Shown: piece after piece, positions 1 to 9,342 of the stretch
How positions within the stretch are numbered: the first letter of the stretch is position 1
Layout: every line of letters starts with the position of its first letter
NCBI RefSeq assembly: GCF_000425385.1
Contig: NZ_KE384361.1
Coordinates: forward strand, 2,811 to 66,810
Direction of reading: 5' to 3'
DNA: 64,000 nt
From: Pseudoduganella violaceinigra DSM 15887
GTDB lineage: Bacteria > Pseudomonadota > Gammaproteobacteria > Burkholderiales > Burkholderiaceae_D
Position numbers and translations under genes: made by a program
Notes under the pieces: generated by a model
Databases searched by the model: none
What the model was told of the DNA's origin: nothing
Seen by the model: the letters and a program-made list of their open reading frames with translations, nothing else

Positions 1-3000
1 CACGATCACCGGCACCAATGATGTCGTCAGCATCACTAGCGGTGGACAGTCCGGATCTGTGGTTGAAGATGCCGCTCCGCAGCAAGCAAACGGCATAATT
101 AGCTTCAACGATGCCGACTTGATTGACGTCCATATGGCGTCGTTCGTTCCCCACGCCGGTGCCTTGGGTGTGTTCGCCCTGGCGGCAGTGGCCGAAAGTG
201 CTTCCACAGAGAATGGCCAGGTTGGCTGGACCTACACTGTTAATAATGCCGCAGCCAATCACCTGGCTGCTGGTGAAAGCGTCACCGAAACGTACACCGT
301 CAAGGTGGATGACCTGCATGGTTCGTTCACCACCCAGGACGTTATGATCACGATCGCCGGCACCAATGATGTCGTCAGCATCACTAGCGGTGGACAGTCC
401 GGATCGGTGGTTGAAGATTCGGCTCCCCAGCAAGCAAACGGCACGATCAGTTTCAATGACGCCGACTTGATCGACGTTCATGCTGTATCGTTCTTACCGC
501 ATGCCGGTGCCCTGGGCGTGTTTTCCCTGGCGCCAGTGGCGGAAAGCGCATCCACCGAGGGGGGGCAGGTTGGCTGGACCTACACCGTTGATAATGCCGC
601 AGCCAATCGCCTGGCTGCTGGTGATAGCGTTACCGAAAACTACACCGTCAAGGTGGACGATCAGCATGGCTCGTTCACGACTCAGGATGTCGTGATCACG
701 ATCACCGGTACCAATGATGTCGTCAGCATCACCAGTGGCGCTCAATCCGGATCGGTAGTCGAAGACGCCGCTCCGCAGCAAGCAAACGGCACGATCAGCT
801 TCAACGACGTCGACTTGATCGACGTTCATACTGCATCGTTCCAGCCTCATGCTGGTGCCTTGGGTGTGTTTGCGCTGGCGCCAGTGTCGGAAAGTGCATC
901 AACCGAGAATGGCCAGGTTGGCTGGACTTACACCGTTGATAATGGCGCCGCCAATCATCTGGCTGCTGGTGAAAGCGTTACTGAAACCTACACCGTCAAG
1001 GTGGACGATCTGCATGGTTCGTTCACCACCCAGGACGTAGTGATCACGATCACCGGCACCAATGATGTCGTCAGCATCACTAGCGGTGGACAGTCCGGAT
1101 CTGTGGTTGAAGATGCCGCTCCGCAGCAAGCAAACGGCACGATCAGTTTCAATGACGCCGACTTGATCGACGTTCATGCTGCGTCGTTCGTACCGCATGT
1201 CGGTGCCCTGGGTGTGTTTGCGCTGGCGCCAGTGTCGGAAAGTGCATCCACCGAGAATGGCCAGGTTGGCTGGACCTACACTGTTAATAATGCCGCAGCC
1301 AATCGCCTGGCTACTGGTGAAAGCGTCACCGAAACCTACACCGTCAAGGTGGACGACCAGCATGGCTCGTTCACGACCCAGGACGTCGCGATCACGATTA
1401 CCGGCACCAATGATGTTGTCAGCATCACCAGCGGAGCGCAGGCCGGATCGGTGGTTGAGAATGGCGCTCCTCAGCCGGCAAGCGGAACGATCAGTTTCAA
1501 TGACGCCGACTTGATTGACGTCCATACTGCGTCGTTCGTCCCCCACGCAGGTGCGTTGGGAGCGTTGGCACTGAATGCCGTTAGCGAAAGTGCCTCCACC
1601 GCATCCGGACAAGTTGGCTGGACCTATACGGTGGATAACATCGCCGCGAATCATTTGGCGGCAGGCGAAACCGTCACTGAGATTTACACCGTTAAGGTGG
1701 ACGATCAGCACGGTTCATTTGCTACCCAAGACGTCTCAATTACGATTTCTGGCACGAACGATGCCGTAAGCATCACAAGCGGCGCCCAGAGCGGCTCGGT
1801 AACTGAGGATGGCGTTCAACAGCAGGCCGCCGGCACGATCAGCTTCAACGACGCAGACCTGATCGATGTCCATACCGCGTCCTTTGTTCCGCACGCAGGT
1901 GCCCTGGGCGTATTTTCCCTCGGATCAGTCTCAGAAAGCGCCGCGACCGAGTCTGGTCAGCTGGGGTGGACCTATACGGTCAACAACGCTGCCGCGAATT
2001 TCCTCGCCGCGGGCCAGACAGTTACGGAGACCTACACGGTAACGGTAGATGACCAGCACGGATCGACCACTAGCCAGGATGTCGTCATTACCATCACCGG
2101 GACCAACGATGCGCCAGTATTGAATGCCGCCGCTTCTCCTGTCCTGACCAGCGTGGCGGAGGATGCGGGAACGCCATTTGGCGCCGTCGGTACGCTTGTT
2201 TCCAGCCTGGTCAACCTGAACCCTCCAGTTGGGGGCCTGGACAACGTGAGCGATGCCGATAGTGGTGCGCTGACTGGCATTGCGATGACCGATGCCAACA
2301 CAGCGAACGGCACGTGGTGGTACTCGACCAATGGAGGCGTCAATTGGTCGGCCGTCGGTTCCGTCACGAATAGTTCGGCGTTGTTGCTGGCCGCAGACTC
2401 CAGCACACGGGTCTATTTCCAGGGAGAGGCAGATTTCAACGGGGTTGTGGCCAATGCCATTACGTTCCGCGCTTGGGACGGAACGAGTGGCACCGCTGGC
2501 ACAAAGGCCAGCACCGCAATCAACGGCGGCACTTCCGCTTTCTCCAGCGCGACCGATTCAACGAGTATTCTGGTGACGGCGGTTAACGATAACCCGATCG
2601 CTATTGCCGACCGTATTATTGTATCCAACGGTACGCTGATCACTATTTCGACCAGCGCGCTGCTTGGAAACGATACGGATATTGATGGTTACTCGCTTGA
2701 TATCACCAGCGTCAGTTCCGCCAGCGGCATTACCGGCCTCCAATTGGATACCGCGGCGGGCACGATCAGCTTCACTAGCGGCGATACCGCCGGCGCATCG
2801 GCAGGTAGCTTCAGCTATACGGTATCGGACGGCGCCGGTGGAACCGCGACTGCCACCGTGACGATCGATATCCGGACCGTGGGAACCGGCAATGGCGCCG
2901 ATACCATTGACCTTAGTTCGGCCGGCGCCTATCAAGTGTCGTACATCGATGGCCGCGGCGGGGCGGATACGCTGACGGGCGGCGCCGGTGGCGATGTCTT

Positions 3001-4030
3001 TATCGGCGGGACAGGCAATGCGGCCGATACCCTGACGGGTTCTGCCGGCAATGACTTGCTGGTCGGCGGGGATGGCAATGACACGCTCTCCGGCGGCGCC
3101 GGCAACGACGTGCTGCGAGGAGGCATGGGCAGCAACGACGCGATGGATGGCGGCGCGGGCAGCGAAGATATGCTCGATTTTTCCGACGCGACGTCAGGCA
3201 TCAGTTTTACCCTGGTACAAAGCGCGAGTTCGACGAATATCGCCAATGGCACCGGCGGCCTTGGCAATAATGACAATTATAAGAATATCGAAGGCGTGAT
3301 CGGCACCGCATTTGCCGATACCATCAACGGCAGCAGTGGGAATGACATCCTGCGCGGCGGCACCGGGAACGACACGCTCGACGGCAAGGGCGGCAACGAC
3401 CTGCTTGACTTCTCCGATGGCGCAGCGGGTATTACCTTCACGCTGGTGAACAACGGCAGCGGGACCGTATTCGCGACTGGTGCGGCAAACCTTGGTACCG
3501 ACACATATTCCGGGTTCGAAGGCGTGATCGGCACTGCTTACGCCGATACCTTGACCGGTTCCGCATCGGCCGACCAGCTGCGCGGTGGCGGCGGCAACGA
3601 CGCCATCAACGGCCTGGCCGGGGATGACCGCATCGTTGGCGGCACTGGCGCCGATATCCTTACCGGTGGCGCCGACAATGACACCTTTGTGTTCGACACT
3701 GCCCCGAATGCCGTCGATTCGATCACTGATTTCAATGCTTCCGGCTCGGTGGCAAGCGGCGACACGATCGAACTGTCGGCAGCAGTTTTCACCGCTCTTG
3801 CCTCAACCGCCGGCAATACCTTGGCGGCGAGCGAGTTCGCTGCACTGGATGGCGGCGCGGCATCGGACGTTGTTGGCGGCGCCGTCCGCGTGATTTACGA
3901 CAGCGCCACCGGCAATCTGTATTACGACTCCGATGGCTTGGGCGCCGCGAACCGCACGCTGATGGCGCATCTTGCGCTGGAAAACCCGGCCGATACGTTC
4001 GACCAGAACGATATCAAAGTCGGTCTTTGA
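1..4030 (+). CDS. VCBS-repeat / RTX calcium-binding surface or secreted adhesin (3' part; 5' end outside the window)
   Basis: The reading frame is open from base 2, and the first bases already encode repeat sequence (TITGTNDVVSITSG), so the true start lies upstream. Six nearly identical 116-residue VCBS-type units are followed by a cadherin-like region, then glycine-rich RTX nonapeptides of the GGxGND type at about 2950-3680. An acidic C-terminal tail ends in DQNDIKVGL. RTX nonapeptides bind calcium and fold after export, and the last ~60 residues normally carry the uncleaved type I secretion signal. The ABC transporter and adaptor genes follow at once (27 bp gap), so this is very likely their substrate. 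Role inferred: biofilm or surface adhesin; an RTX hydrolase domain could still lie in the missing N-terminal part. Confidence 0.9.
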   Translation, partial: TITGTNDVVSITSGGQSGSVVEDAAPQQANGIISFNDADLIDVHMASFVPHAGALGVFALAAVAESASTENGQVGWTYTVNNAAANHLAAGESVTETYTVKVDDLHGSFTTQDVMITIAGTNDVVSITSGGQSGSVVEDSAPQQANGTISFNDADLIDVHAVSFLPHAGALGVFSLAPVAESASTEGGQVGWTYTVDNAAANRLAAGDSVTENYTVKVDDQHGSFTTQDVVITITGTNDVVSITSGAQSGSVVEDAAPQQANGTISFNDVDLIDVHTASFQPHAGALGVFALAPVSESASTENGQVGWTYTVDNGAANHLAAGESVTETYTVKVDDLHGSFTTQDVVITITGTNDVVSITSGGQSGSVVEDAAPQQANGTISFNDADLIDVHAASFVPHVGALGVFALAPVSESASTENGQVGWTYTVNNAAANRLATGESVTETYTVKVDDQHGSFTTQDVAITITGTNDVVSITSGAQAGSVVENGAPQPASGTISFNDADLIDVHTASFVPHAGALGALALNAVSESASTASGQVGWTYTVDNIAANHLAAGETVTEIYTVKVDDQHGSFATQDVSITISGTNDAVSITSGAQSGSVTEDGVQQQAAGTISFNDADLIDVHTASFVPHAGALGVFSLGSVSESAATESGQLGWTYTVNNAAANFLAAGQTVTETYTVTVDDQHGSTTSQDVVITITGTNDAPVLNAAASPVLTSVAEDAGTPFGAVGTLVSSLVNLNPPVGGLDNVSDADSGALTGIAMTDANTANGTWWYSTNGGVNWSAVGSVTNSSALLLAADSSTRVYFQGEADFNGVVANAITFRAWDGTSGTAGTKASTAINGGTSAFSSATDSTSILVTAVNDNPIAIADRIIVSNGTLITISTSALLGNDTDIDGYSLDITSVSSASGITGLQLDTAAGTISFTSGDTAGASAGSFSYTVSDGAGGTATATVTIDIRTVGTGNGADTIDLSSAGAYQVSYIDGRGGADTLTGGAGGDVFIGGTGNAADTLTGSAGNDLLVGGDGNDTLSGGAGNDVLRGGMGSNDAMDGGAGSEDMLDFSDATSGISFTLVQSASSTNIANGTGGLGNNDNYKNIEGVIGTAFADTINGSSGNDILRGGTGNDTLDGKGGNDLLDFSDGAAGITFTLVNNGSGTVFATGAANLGTDTYSGFEGVIGTAYADTLTGSASADQLRGGGGNDAINGLAGDDRIVGGTGADILTGGADNDTFVFDTAPNAVDSITDFNASGSVASGDTIELSAAVFTALASTAGNTLAASEFAALDGGAASDVVGGAVRVIYDSATGNLYYDSDGLGAANRTLMAHLALENPADTFDQNDIKVGL
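53..2140 (+). repeat. Six tandem 348-bp VCBS units
   Basis: A GGATC(T/G)GT-type anchor recurs at 53, 401, 749, 1097, 1445 and (as GGCTCGGT) 1793, exactly 348 bp apart, and bases 1-52 are the end of a further unit. Units 1-4 are almost identical at base level; units 5 and 6 are more diverged. The array is in frame and encodes 116-residue domains. Confidence 0.93.
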
Positions 4031-4057
4031 TCACCTGACGATGGATCGGCCTCAGCC

Positions 4058-5773
4058 ATGAAACCACTATTCAGCCTGCTCAAGCGTCCGCTCCTCTTTG
4101 TGGCGGGGCTATCCTTCTTCGTCAACTTGCTGCTGTTGGCGCCGGCGCTTTTCATGCTCCAGGTTTTCGACCGCGTGCTGACCAGCCAGAGCAAGGACAC
4201 CTTGCTGGTCCTGCTGCTTGGCATGGCCATCGTGTTCGCCTTGATGCTGATGCTGGATTACCTGCGCAGCCGCCTGCAGGGCGTCATTGGCGGGCTGGTC
4301 GCCGAGCAGCTCTCGCCGACGGTGGCGAAGGCGATGCTTGAAAAGACCGCGCGCCGGAGCGGGCGTGTCCCGGCGGAAGGACTGCGCGACGTGGCGGCCC
4401 TGCGCAACCTGTTTTCCGCCCAGGGCCTGCTGGCGCTCTTCGATACGCCTTGGGCCGCGGTGTACATCGCGGTCATCTGGATGGCGCATCCGCTGCTGGG
4501 GCTTGGCGCCGCCGGGGCATCGCTGCTGATGCTGGCTCTTGCGGTGGCGAACGACCGGATCACGCGCGGCGGCATCGAGGCCTTGCAGAAGGAAGCGTCG
4601 GCGGCGACACGCTATCTCGAGTCGTCCATGCAAAATGCCGAAGTGGTGCATGCGCTGGGGATGGGCGAGGCCCTGGTGGGGCGCTGGCAAGGAATGAACG
4701 CCCGGGTCACCGAGCTGCAAGGCCCGACGGCGCGCAGGTCGGTGGCCATGGCGGCCTTTACCCGCTCGGCGCGGCAAGCGGTGCAGGTGCTGATGCAGGC
4801 ACTCGGCGCTTACCTGGTCATCAGCGGGGAAGGAACTCCGGGCATCCTGGTAGCGACCACCATGCTGCTGGGGAAGGCATTGTCGCCGGTAGAGCAGGTG
4901 ATCGGCAGCTGGCGCGTATTGGCGGAGGCCCGTCTGGCGTTTGCCCGCCTGGCGGTTTTGCTCGATGCCGTCGAATCCCAGCCGGAGCGCATGAAGTTGC
5001 CAGCTCCCTCGGGGAAATTGCTGGTGCAAGGCCTCGTTTTCCGCGCGCCGAACAGTGAACGGATGATACTGGGCGGCGTTGCATTGAGCCTGGATCCCGG
5101 CGAGGCGCTGGCCATCATCGGGGCCAGTGGTGCCGGGAAGTCCACACTGGCGCGCCTGTTGACCGGCCTCTGGAAACCGAACGCGGGTTCTGTGCGCCTT
5201 GATGACGTGGAATTGACGCAATGGCCGCGTGAAGACCTCGGCCCCTGGATCGGCTATGTGCCGCAAGACGTGGAGCTGTTTGCTGGCAGTGTCGCTGACA
5301 ATATCGCCCGGCTCGGCGCGGTCGATTCCGAAAAAGTGGTGCGGGCGGCGCAGCGGGCCGGTGTCCATGCCCTGATTCTGTCGCTGCCGGATGGCTATGA
5401 TACGCGCATCGACGAGATGGGCGTGGTGCTCTCGCCGGGGCAGCGCCAGCGCATCGCCCTGGCACGCGCGCTGTACGGAGAACCCAGGCTGCTGGTGCTC
5501 GATGAACCGAATTCCAACCTTGACGGCGCCGGTGAAATAGCGCTGGCCGAAGCGCTGAAGGGCTTGCGCGGGGAGGTCACGGTTGTCGTGGTGACCCATC
5601 GCAGTACGCTGATCCAGCATATGGACAAGATGCTGGTCTTGGAAGCCGGCCGGGTACAGCACTACGGCAGCGTAGGCGAAGTGATGGCGGCCATGCAGCA
5701 GCCTGCCGCGGGCAAGGGAGGCGCACAAGTGGTGGTGATGCCGCGTACGGCGGCCGAGGGGAGGGCATCATGA
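4058..5773 (+). CDS. Type I secretion system permease/ATPase (PrtD/AprD type)
   Basis: This is the inner-membrane ABC exporter of a type I secretion system, powering one-step export of the RTX protein encoded just upstream. The 571-residue protein starts directly with the transmembrane domain (segments near residues 15-40 and 45-65 and around 135-165), so it lacks the C39-like domain of HlyB. This matches the PrtD/AprD subgroup. The ATPase domain has Walker A GASGAGKST, a signature written LSPGQ instead of LSGGQ, and Walker B LLVLDEP. The stop overlaps the next gene by four bases (ATGA), so the two are translationally coupled. No TolC-type outer-membrane gene lies in the window. Confidence 0.93.
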   Translation: MKPLFSLLKRPLLFVAGLSFFVNLLLLAPALFMLQVFDRVLTSQSKDTLLVLLLGMAIVFALMLMLDYLRSRLQGVIGGLVAEQLSPTVAKAMLEKTARRSGRVPAEGLRDVAALRNLFSAQGLLALFDTPWAAVYIAVIWMAHPLLGLGAAGASLLMLALAVANDRITRGGIEALQKEASAATRYLESSMQNAEVVHALGMGEALVGRWQGMNARVTELQGPTARRSVAMAAFTRSARQAVQVLMQALGAYLVISGEGTPGILVATTMLLGKALSPVEQVIGSWRVLAEARLAFARLAVLLDAVESQPERMKLPAPSGKLLVQGLVFRAPNSERMILGGVALSLDPGEALAIIGASGAGKSTLARLLTGLWKPNAGSVRLDDVELTQWPREDLGPWIGYVPQDVELFAGSVADNIARLGAVDSEKVVRAAQRAGVHALILSLPDGYDTRIDEMGVVLSPGQRQRIALARALYGEPRLLVLDEPNSNLDGAGEIALAEALKGLRGEVTVVVVTHRSTLIQHMDKMLVLEAGRVQHYGSVGEVMAAMQQPAAGKGGAQVVVMPRTAAEGRAS

Positions 5774-7107
5774 TGACTACGATGAATGTATTGGCGGCAA
5801 ACGATCCGGTGCTGCCGCACGTGAACGAGGCGCGCCGCCTGACTCGTTGGGGCATGGCTGTCGTGCTGGGAGGCCTGCTGCCGGTGGCGGCCTGGATGGG
5901 CTTCGCGCCGCTGTCGTCGGCGGTGGTGGCGCAGGCTTACGTCAAGGTGGACCTGAACCGCCGTCCCGTACAGCACGCCGAAGGCGGCATCGTGCGCCAG
6001 GTGCTGGTGCGCGATGGCCAGCATGTGCGCCAGGGAGAACCGCTGCTGGTGCTTGGCGACGTTTCCGTGGCCGCCGACCGCAATCGGCTCGACTATCGGG
6101 TCAGGGCCGAGCAGGCCAGCCTGGCGCGGCTCGACGCCGAGCAATCCATGGCCAATGCCGTCAGTTTTCCGTCCGATGTGCTTGAAACGGCGCGCACTGA
6201 TACGCGCCTGGCCGAGCAGATTGCCAAGGAACGCTCGCTGTTCGACGCGCGGCGCGACGCATTGCTCGGGCAGGTGCGCTTGCTGCGCGCGCAGCGGGAC
6301 AAGGTGGCAGAGGAGACGGTCGCGCTACGCGCCCAAATCACCCAGGCCAGCGAGTCGATGAAATTCCAGAAGCAGGACCTCGACAACAACCGCAAGCTGC
6401 TCAAGGATGGCTACATCTCCGCCACCCGCATCGCCCAGCTGGAAGGCCTTGCGGCCGACTACGGCGTCAAGGTCGAGGAGCGCCGTTCGGAACTGGCTCG
6501 CGCCGAACAGCGGGCTGTTGACATTGACCTGCGCATCCGCTCAATGGAAAGTGAATATCGTCAGCAGGCCAGCGACCAGCTTAAAGTTGCGGCCGCACGC
6601 CTGTCCGAGATCGAGCAGGAGCAGCGCAAATCGGTCGACGCCTCGACCCGCCAGGTCATCACGGCTTCCGCCAGCGGCGAAATCATCGACTTGAAGTATT
6701 CCACGCCCGGATCGGTGATCCCGCCGCGCGAAACGATTGCAGATATCGTGCCGGATGACACGCGCCTGGTGACCGAGGCGCGCATCCGCACCGAGGACGT
6801 CAGCCGCATCCATCGCGGACAGTCCGCGGAAATCCGCTTTACCGCCTTCAAGTACCGCACCACCCAGCTGATACGTGGCAAAGTGGTCTACATTTCAGGC
6901 GACCGCTTGCTGGATCGCGCGAACAATATGCCGTATTTTTCGGTGCTGGTGGAGGCCGACCAGGCAGCGCTGGAGAAGGCCGGCGATATGAAACTGCTGG
7001 CCGGCATGCCGGCCGAGATTTACATCGAAGGCGAACAAAGAACCCCGCTCCAGTACCTGCTGGAGCCAGTGACTCAGGTGCTGCGCCACGCGGTGCGTGA
7101 GCGCTAA
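5770..7107 (+). CDS. HlyD family type I secretion periplasmic adaptor
   Basis: This is the membrane-fusion subunit linking the upstream ABC exporter to an outer-membrane TolC-like channel. The 445-residue protein has a short cytoplasmic N-terminus, one transmembrane helix at about residues 25-50 and a lipoyl/hairpin region with a long heptad-rich coiled coil (about 100-290). A beta-barrel domain follows, with the usual end GMPAEIYIEGEQRTPLQYLL. It starts at an ATGATG double start overlapping the ABC gene stop. Length and layout are those of PrtE/AprE/HlyD adaptors. Confidence 0.93.
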   Translation: MMTTMNVLAANDPVLPHVNEARRLTRWGMAVVLGGLLPVAAWMGFAPLSSAVVAQAYVKVDLNRRPVQHAEGGIVRQVLVRDGQHVRQGEPLLVLGDVSVAADRNRLDYRVRAEQASLARLDAEQSMANAVSFPSDVLETARTDTRLAEQIAKERSLFDARRDALLGQVRLLRAQRDKVAEETVALRAQITQASESMKFQKQDLDNNRKLLKDGYISATRIAQLEGLAADYGVKVEERRSELARAEQRAVDIDLRIRSMESEYRQQASDQLKVAAARLSEIEQEQRKSVDASTRQVITASASGEIIDLKYSTPGSVIPPRETIADIVPDDTRLVTEARIRTEDVSRIHRGQSAEIRFTAFKYRTTQLIRGKVVYISGDRLLDRANNMPYFSVLVEADQAALEKAGDMKLLAGMPAEIYIEGEQRTPLQYLLEPVTQVLRHAVRER

Positions 7108-7114
7108 AGCCGCT

Positions 7115-8008
7115 TCAGCGCAGCGAGGCCTGAAACTCGGGGCTGGTAACAGTGCCGAACGTAAAGCCTGCGGCGATCAGTTGTTCGATCAGGCTTTCCA
7201 GCTGGCGTATTGCCCGTGTATGGGTCTCGTGCATCAGGATGATGCCCCCTTTGCGCGCCCTGGCCTTGGCCACCACGTGCCCGACATAATCGCGGCGGTA
7301 CTGACGCAGCACGCCGCAAGCGTGGGCGTCCTTGCGGGCCACGACCCCAGACCGCTCAAAGGCCCAGTCGCAGGAATCGATATGCCAGCCGACGATCTTG
7401 TAACCGCGCTGGTGGATCAGCGCATTCCCTGCGCAAGTGGCATTCCCGTAAGGATAGCGGAACAATTTGGGACCGTTGAACTGCGAAACCAGCGCATCGC
7501 CGCGCACGATTTCGTCAACTTGCTGCGCGGCATCCAGTTCGTGAAAATTCGGATGGCTCCACGAGTGGTTGGCCACCACCTGGTGGCCTGCCTCGCGCAC
7601 GCGCGCGACCAGCTCGGGGTGCAGGGCAGCTTTTTTGCCGATCATGAAGAAGGTTGCCGAAATGCCGTGCTGCGCCAGCACGTCCAGTACCTGCTCGGTT
7701 TTGCCGGGCTGGGGACCGTCGTCGAAAGTCAGCGCAATCCTGTTGGTGGGCGGCGGGGTCAATATCTCGGATTCATAACGGCAACTGCCTTCCGGCTCCT
7801 CCGGCGGCGCGGCCGGTTTTTCCATCAGGCGGGCCAGGTGCAGGTGGCGGATCTTGGCGCTCTCGATGTCGGTTGGCGACTTCGGGGCTGGGCCGAGGTC
7901 CGGCGAGATGGTGAAGCTTCGGGCTTCGGCGCTGAGAATGGCGCAACAAAGAAGCATGACCGTTGCAGTCTGCATCAGGATTCGGCCGGCGGGAAACAAG
8001 GACTTCAT
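7115..8008 (-). CDS. Polysaccharide deacetylase (NodB/CE4 family), secreted
   Basis: This is a predicted metal-dependent de-N-acetylase acting on chitooligosaccharide, peptidoglycan or exopolysaccharide. The ATG at 8008 gives an N-terminal signal peptide (residues 1 to about 30, ending near AILSAEARS). The NodB domain shows the catalytic/metal motif TFDDGP and the zinc motif HSWSHP (H-x3-H), followed by a YPYG block. Gene end is 7 bp from the convergent adaptor gene. A minus-strand promoter (TTGCAA, 17 bp, TCTAAT) is visible about 100 bp upstream. The substrate cannot be told from sequence. Confidence 0.9.
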   Translation of the reverse strand: MKSLFPAGRILMQTATVMLLCCAILSAEARSFTISPDLGPAPKSPTDIESAKIRHLHLARLMEKPAAPPEEPEGSCRYESEILTPPPTNRIALTFDDGPQPGKTEQVLDVLAQHGISATFFMIGKKAALHPELVARVREAGHQVVANHSWSHPNFHELDAAQQVDEIVRGDALVSQFNGPKLFRYPYGNATCAGNALIHQRGYKIVGWHIDSCDWAFERSGVVARKDAHACGVLRQYRRDYVGHVVAKARARKGGIILMHETHTRAIRQLESLIEQLIAAGFTFGTVTSPEFQASLR

Positions 8009-8109
8009 GAGAGGCAATTGCTGAGTCGGAACGCTATCTTATCCGAACTCCGGCAGCCCCCCAAAGGCGCCACGCGTCCGGCAGGGCGGTGTTGTGATCT
8101 GTTCCCCAC

Positions 8110-8138
8110 ATTAGAGTGATTTTTTGACTAATTTGCAA
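8110..8138 (-). promoter_or_regulatory. Candidate sigma70 promoter for the polysaccharide deacetylase gene
   Basis: On the minus strand TTGCAA (8138-8133) and TCTAAT (8115-8110) are separated by 17 bp. Transcription would begin near 8104, leaving a leader of about 95 nt before the ATG at 8008. Seen by eye only. Confidence 0.5.
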
Positions 8139-8152
8139 GGGATATTTAATAC
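8124..8152 (+). promoter_or_regulatory. Near-consensus sigma70 promoter facing right, without an obvious gene
   Basis: TTGACT (8124-8129) and TAATAC (8147-8152) with a 17-bp spacer form a strong-looking promoter on the plus strand. It overlaps the minus-strand promoter. Downstream there is only the 3' end of the oppositely oriented DUF3617 gene, so it would make an antisense or small RNA. Confidence 0.45.
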
Positions 8153-8270
8153 ATGAATATGTCTTAATAGCAATGTTTATTGATTTCTTAGGCGCGGTCG
8201 AGCAGCGTCATGAAATTTACGGACAGTTGACTGCCGCGGCCAGCGGCAGCAAGCTGGAAACACCCGGCGG

Positions 8271-8296
8271 CCCGCATTGCCAGTCGGCGTTGCGGG
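8271..8296. repeat. Inverted repeat downstream of the DUF3617 gene
   Basis: CCCGCA (8271-8276) and TGCGGG (8291-8296) are complementary, with a 14-base loop. The hairpin lies about 20 bp past the DUF3617 stop. It has no T-run, so it is only a weak terminator candidate. Apart from this hairpin and the two promoters, I see nothing else in 8009-8316. Confidence 0.3.
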
Positions 8297-8316
8297 GGCC
8301 ATCGGCCAGAAGGACT

Positions 8317-8919
8317 TTACTCTTCCAGGCGAGGAGGGACGTTGCCGCAGTCGCTGCCCTTCCAGCGCGCTGTCACTTCCTGGCTTGCATGGACGTCACC
8401 GCCTTGCGCCGGAGCGCCGTTAGGCCCGGTCATCTTGCCGTCGCCGACCATCTTGAAGCGCCATTCCTTGGTGCTTGGCACCATGTATTCACCGATGCCC
8501 TTGTAGCCGCCACCTTGCGGACCCATGCATGAGGCATTGAACTTGGCGCCCGAGCTGCTGGCCGAGATGATATCCAGCTTGCATCCTCGCGCCGATTCTT
8601 CCATCTTGCGCTTGATGCGGTCGGTATCGATACCCTTGGCAACCTGGGCCGGGGTCAGGCAGGTCTGCACCGTCCCGCCCGCGCCGCGATTGCCCATCTG
8701 TTCCTGCATCTCCTTGCGCTGCTCTGGCGTCAGGCGCGCCATCATTTTTTCCTGGCTCTTGCGGATTGCCTCGTCAACGTTCTGGCCGTTGATCAGGGTG
8801 ACGCGCGTTTCTTCCCACAGCCCGGGGGCCAGCTTGAGGGGGATGATCTCGGCTTGGCTGGACAGGCAGATGGCGGCCAGACTGGCGCCGAGGGCCAGGT
8901 CTTTGATGCAGAACTTCAT
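8317..8919 (-). CDS. DUF3617 domain-containing periplasmic protein
   Basis: The 200-residue protein has a signal peptide (residues 1 to about 23, ending SSQAE) and the DUF3617 hallmarks: LAPGLWEET near the N-terminus, a helical Gln/Met/Arg-rich middle (QEKMMARLTPEQRKEMQEQM) and a VQTCLT cysteine block. Further cysteines at GCKLD, SCMG and SDCGN suggest disulfides in the periplasm. The start at 8919 has an AGGAGC Shine-Dalgarno sequence. The family is common in proteobacteria and has no established function. Confidence 0.85.
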   Translation of the reverse strand: MKFCIKDLALGASLAAICLSSQAEIIPLKLAPGLWEETRVTLINGQNVDEAIRKSQEKMMARLTPEQRKEMQEQMGNRGAGGTVQTCLTPAQVAKGIDTDRIKRKMEESARGCKLDIISASSSGAKFNASCMGPQGGGYKGIGEYMVPSTKEWRFKMVGDGKMTGPNGAPAQGGDVHASQEVTARWKGSDCGNVPPRLEE

Positions 8920-8961
8920 TTAATGCTCCTGTTGGCGAAAGGAGCGAATAGTATCAAATGA

Positions 8962-9339
8962 TCAACGGGAGGCGTCGCGCGCTTCGCGTTCGACGATGAC
9001 ATAATGCTTGCGCACCGGCTCCAGCACTTCGAACACGCCTCTGAAGCCGGCCGGAATGACCAGGGCGTCGCCTGGACCCGCTTCAGCGGCGTGCCCTTGT
9101 TCGTCGATCACGCGGCAACGGCCCTCCAGCACACAGAAATACTCGTCCTTGTTCTCGGCGAAGGCGATGCGCCAGCTACCTCGCTCGCAGGCCCAGATCC
9201 CGGCATGGACTTCGCCGCTGGCATTGCTGAAGTGGCTCCAGGTGGTACGCAAGGGATTGCCCGCCAGCCGCCGCTCTTCGCGTGGATGGTCGTATTCAGG
9301 TGTGGGCGACTGTTTGCTGAATTCGGTGATGGTCGGCAT
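8962..9339 (-). CDS. Cupin domain protein (EutQ-like/DUF861 type)
   Basis: This 125-residue single-domain cupin carries DEYFCVLEGRCRV and GPGDALVIPAGFRGVFEV, the two conserved cupin strands typical of the small Cupin_3 group. The metal-binding histidines of classical cupins are largely missing; the E of DEYF is kept. It lies 3 bp downstream of ribonuclease Z on the same strand and is probably cotranscribed. The substrate is unknown, and a small-molecule binding or isomerase role is only inferred. Confidence 0.83.
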   Translation of the reverse strand: MPTITEFSKQSPTPEYDHPREERRLAGNPLRTTWSHFSNASGEVHAGIWACERGSWRIAFAENKDEYFCVLEGRCRVIDEQGHAAEAGPGDALVIPAGFRGVFEVLEPVRKHYVIVEREARDASR

Positions 9340-9342
9340 GTC

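Noticed and set aside
53-2140. Regular repeats considered as a CRISPR-like or satellite array
   Set aside because: The 348-bp units are in frame, without spacers, and encode VCBS domains.
8173-8532. Plus-strand frame downstream of the orphan promoter
   Set aside because: Most of it is antisense to the DUF3617 gene, and the translated sequence has no recognisable pattern or ribosome site.
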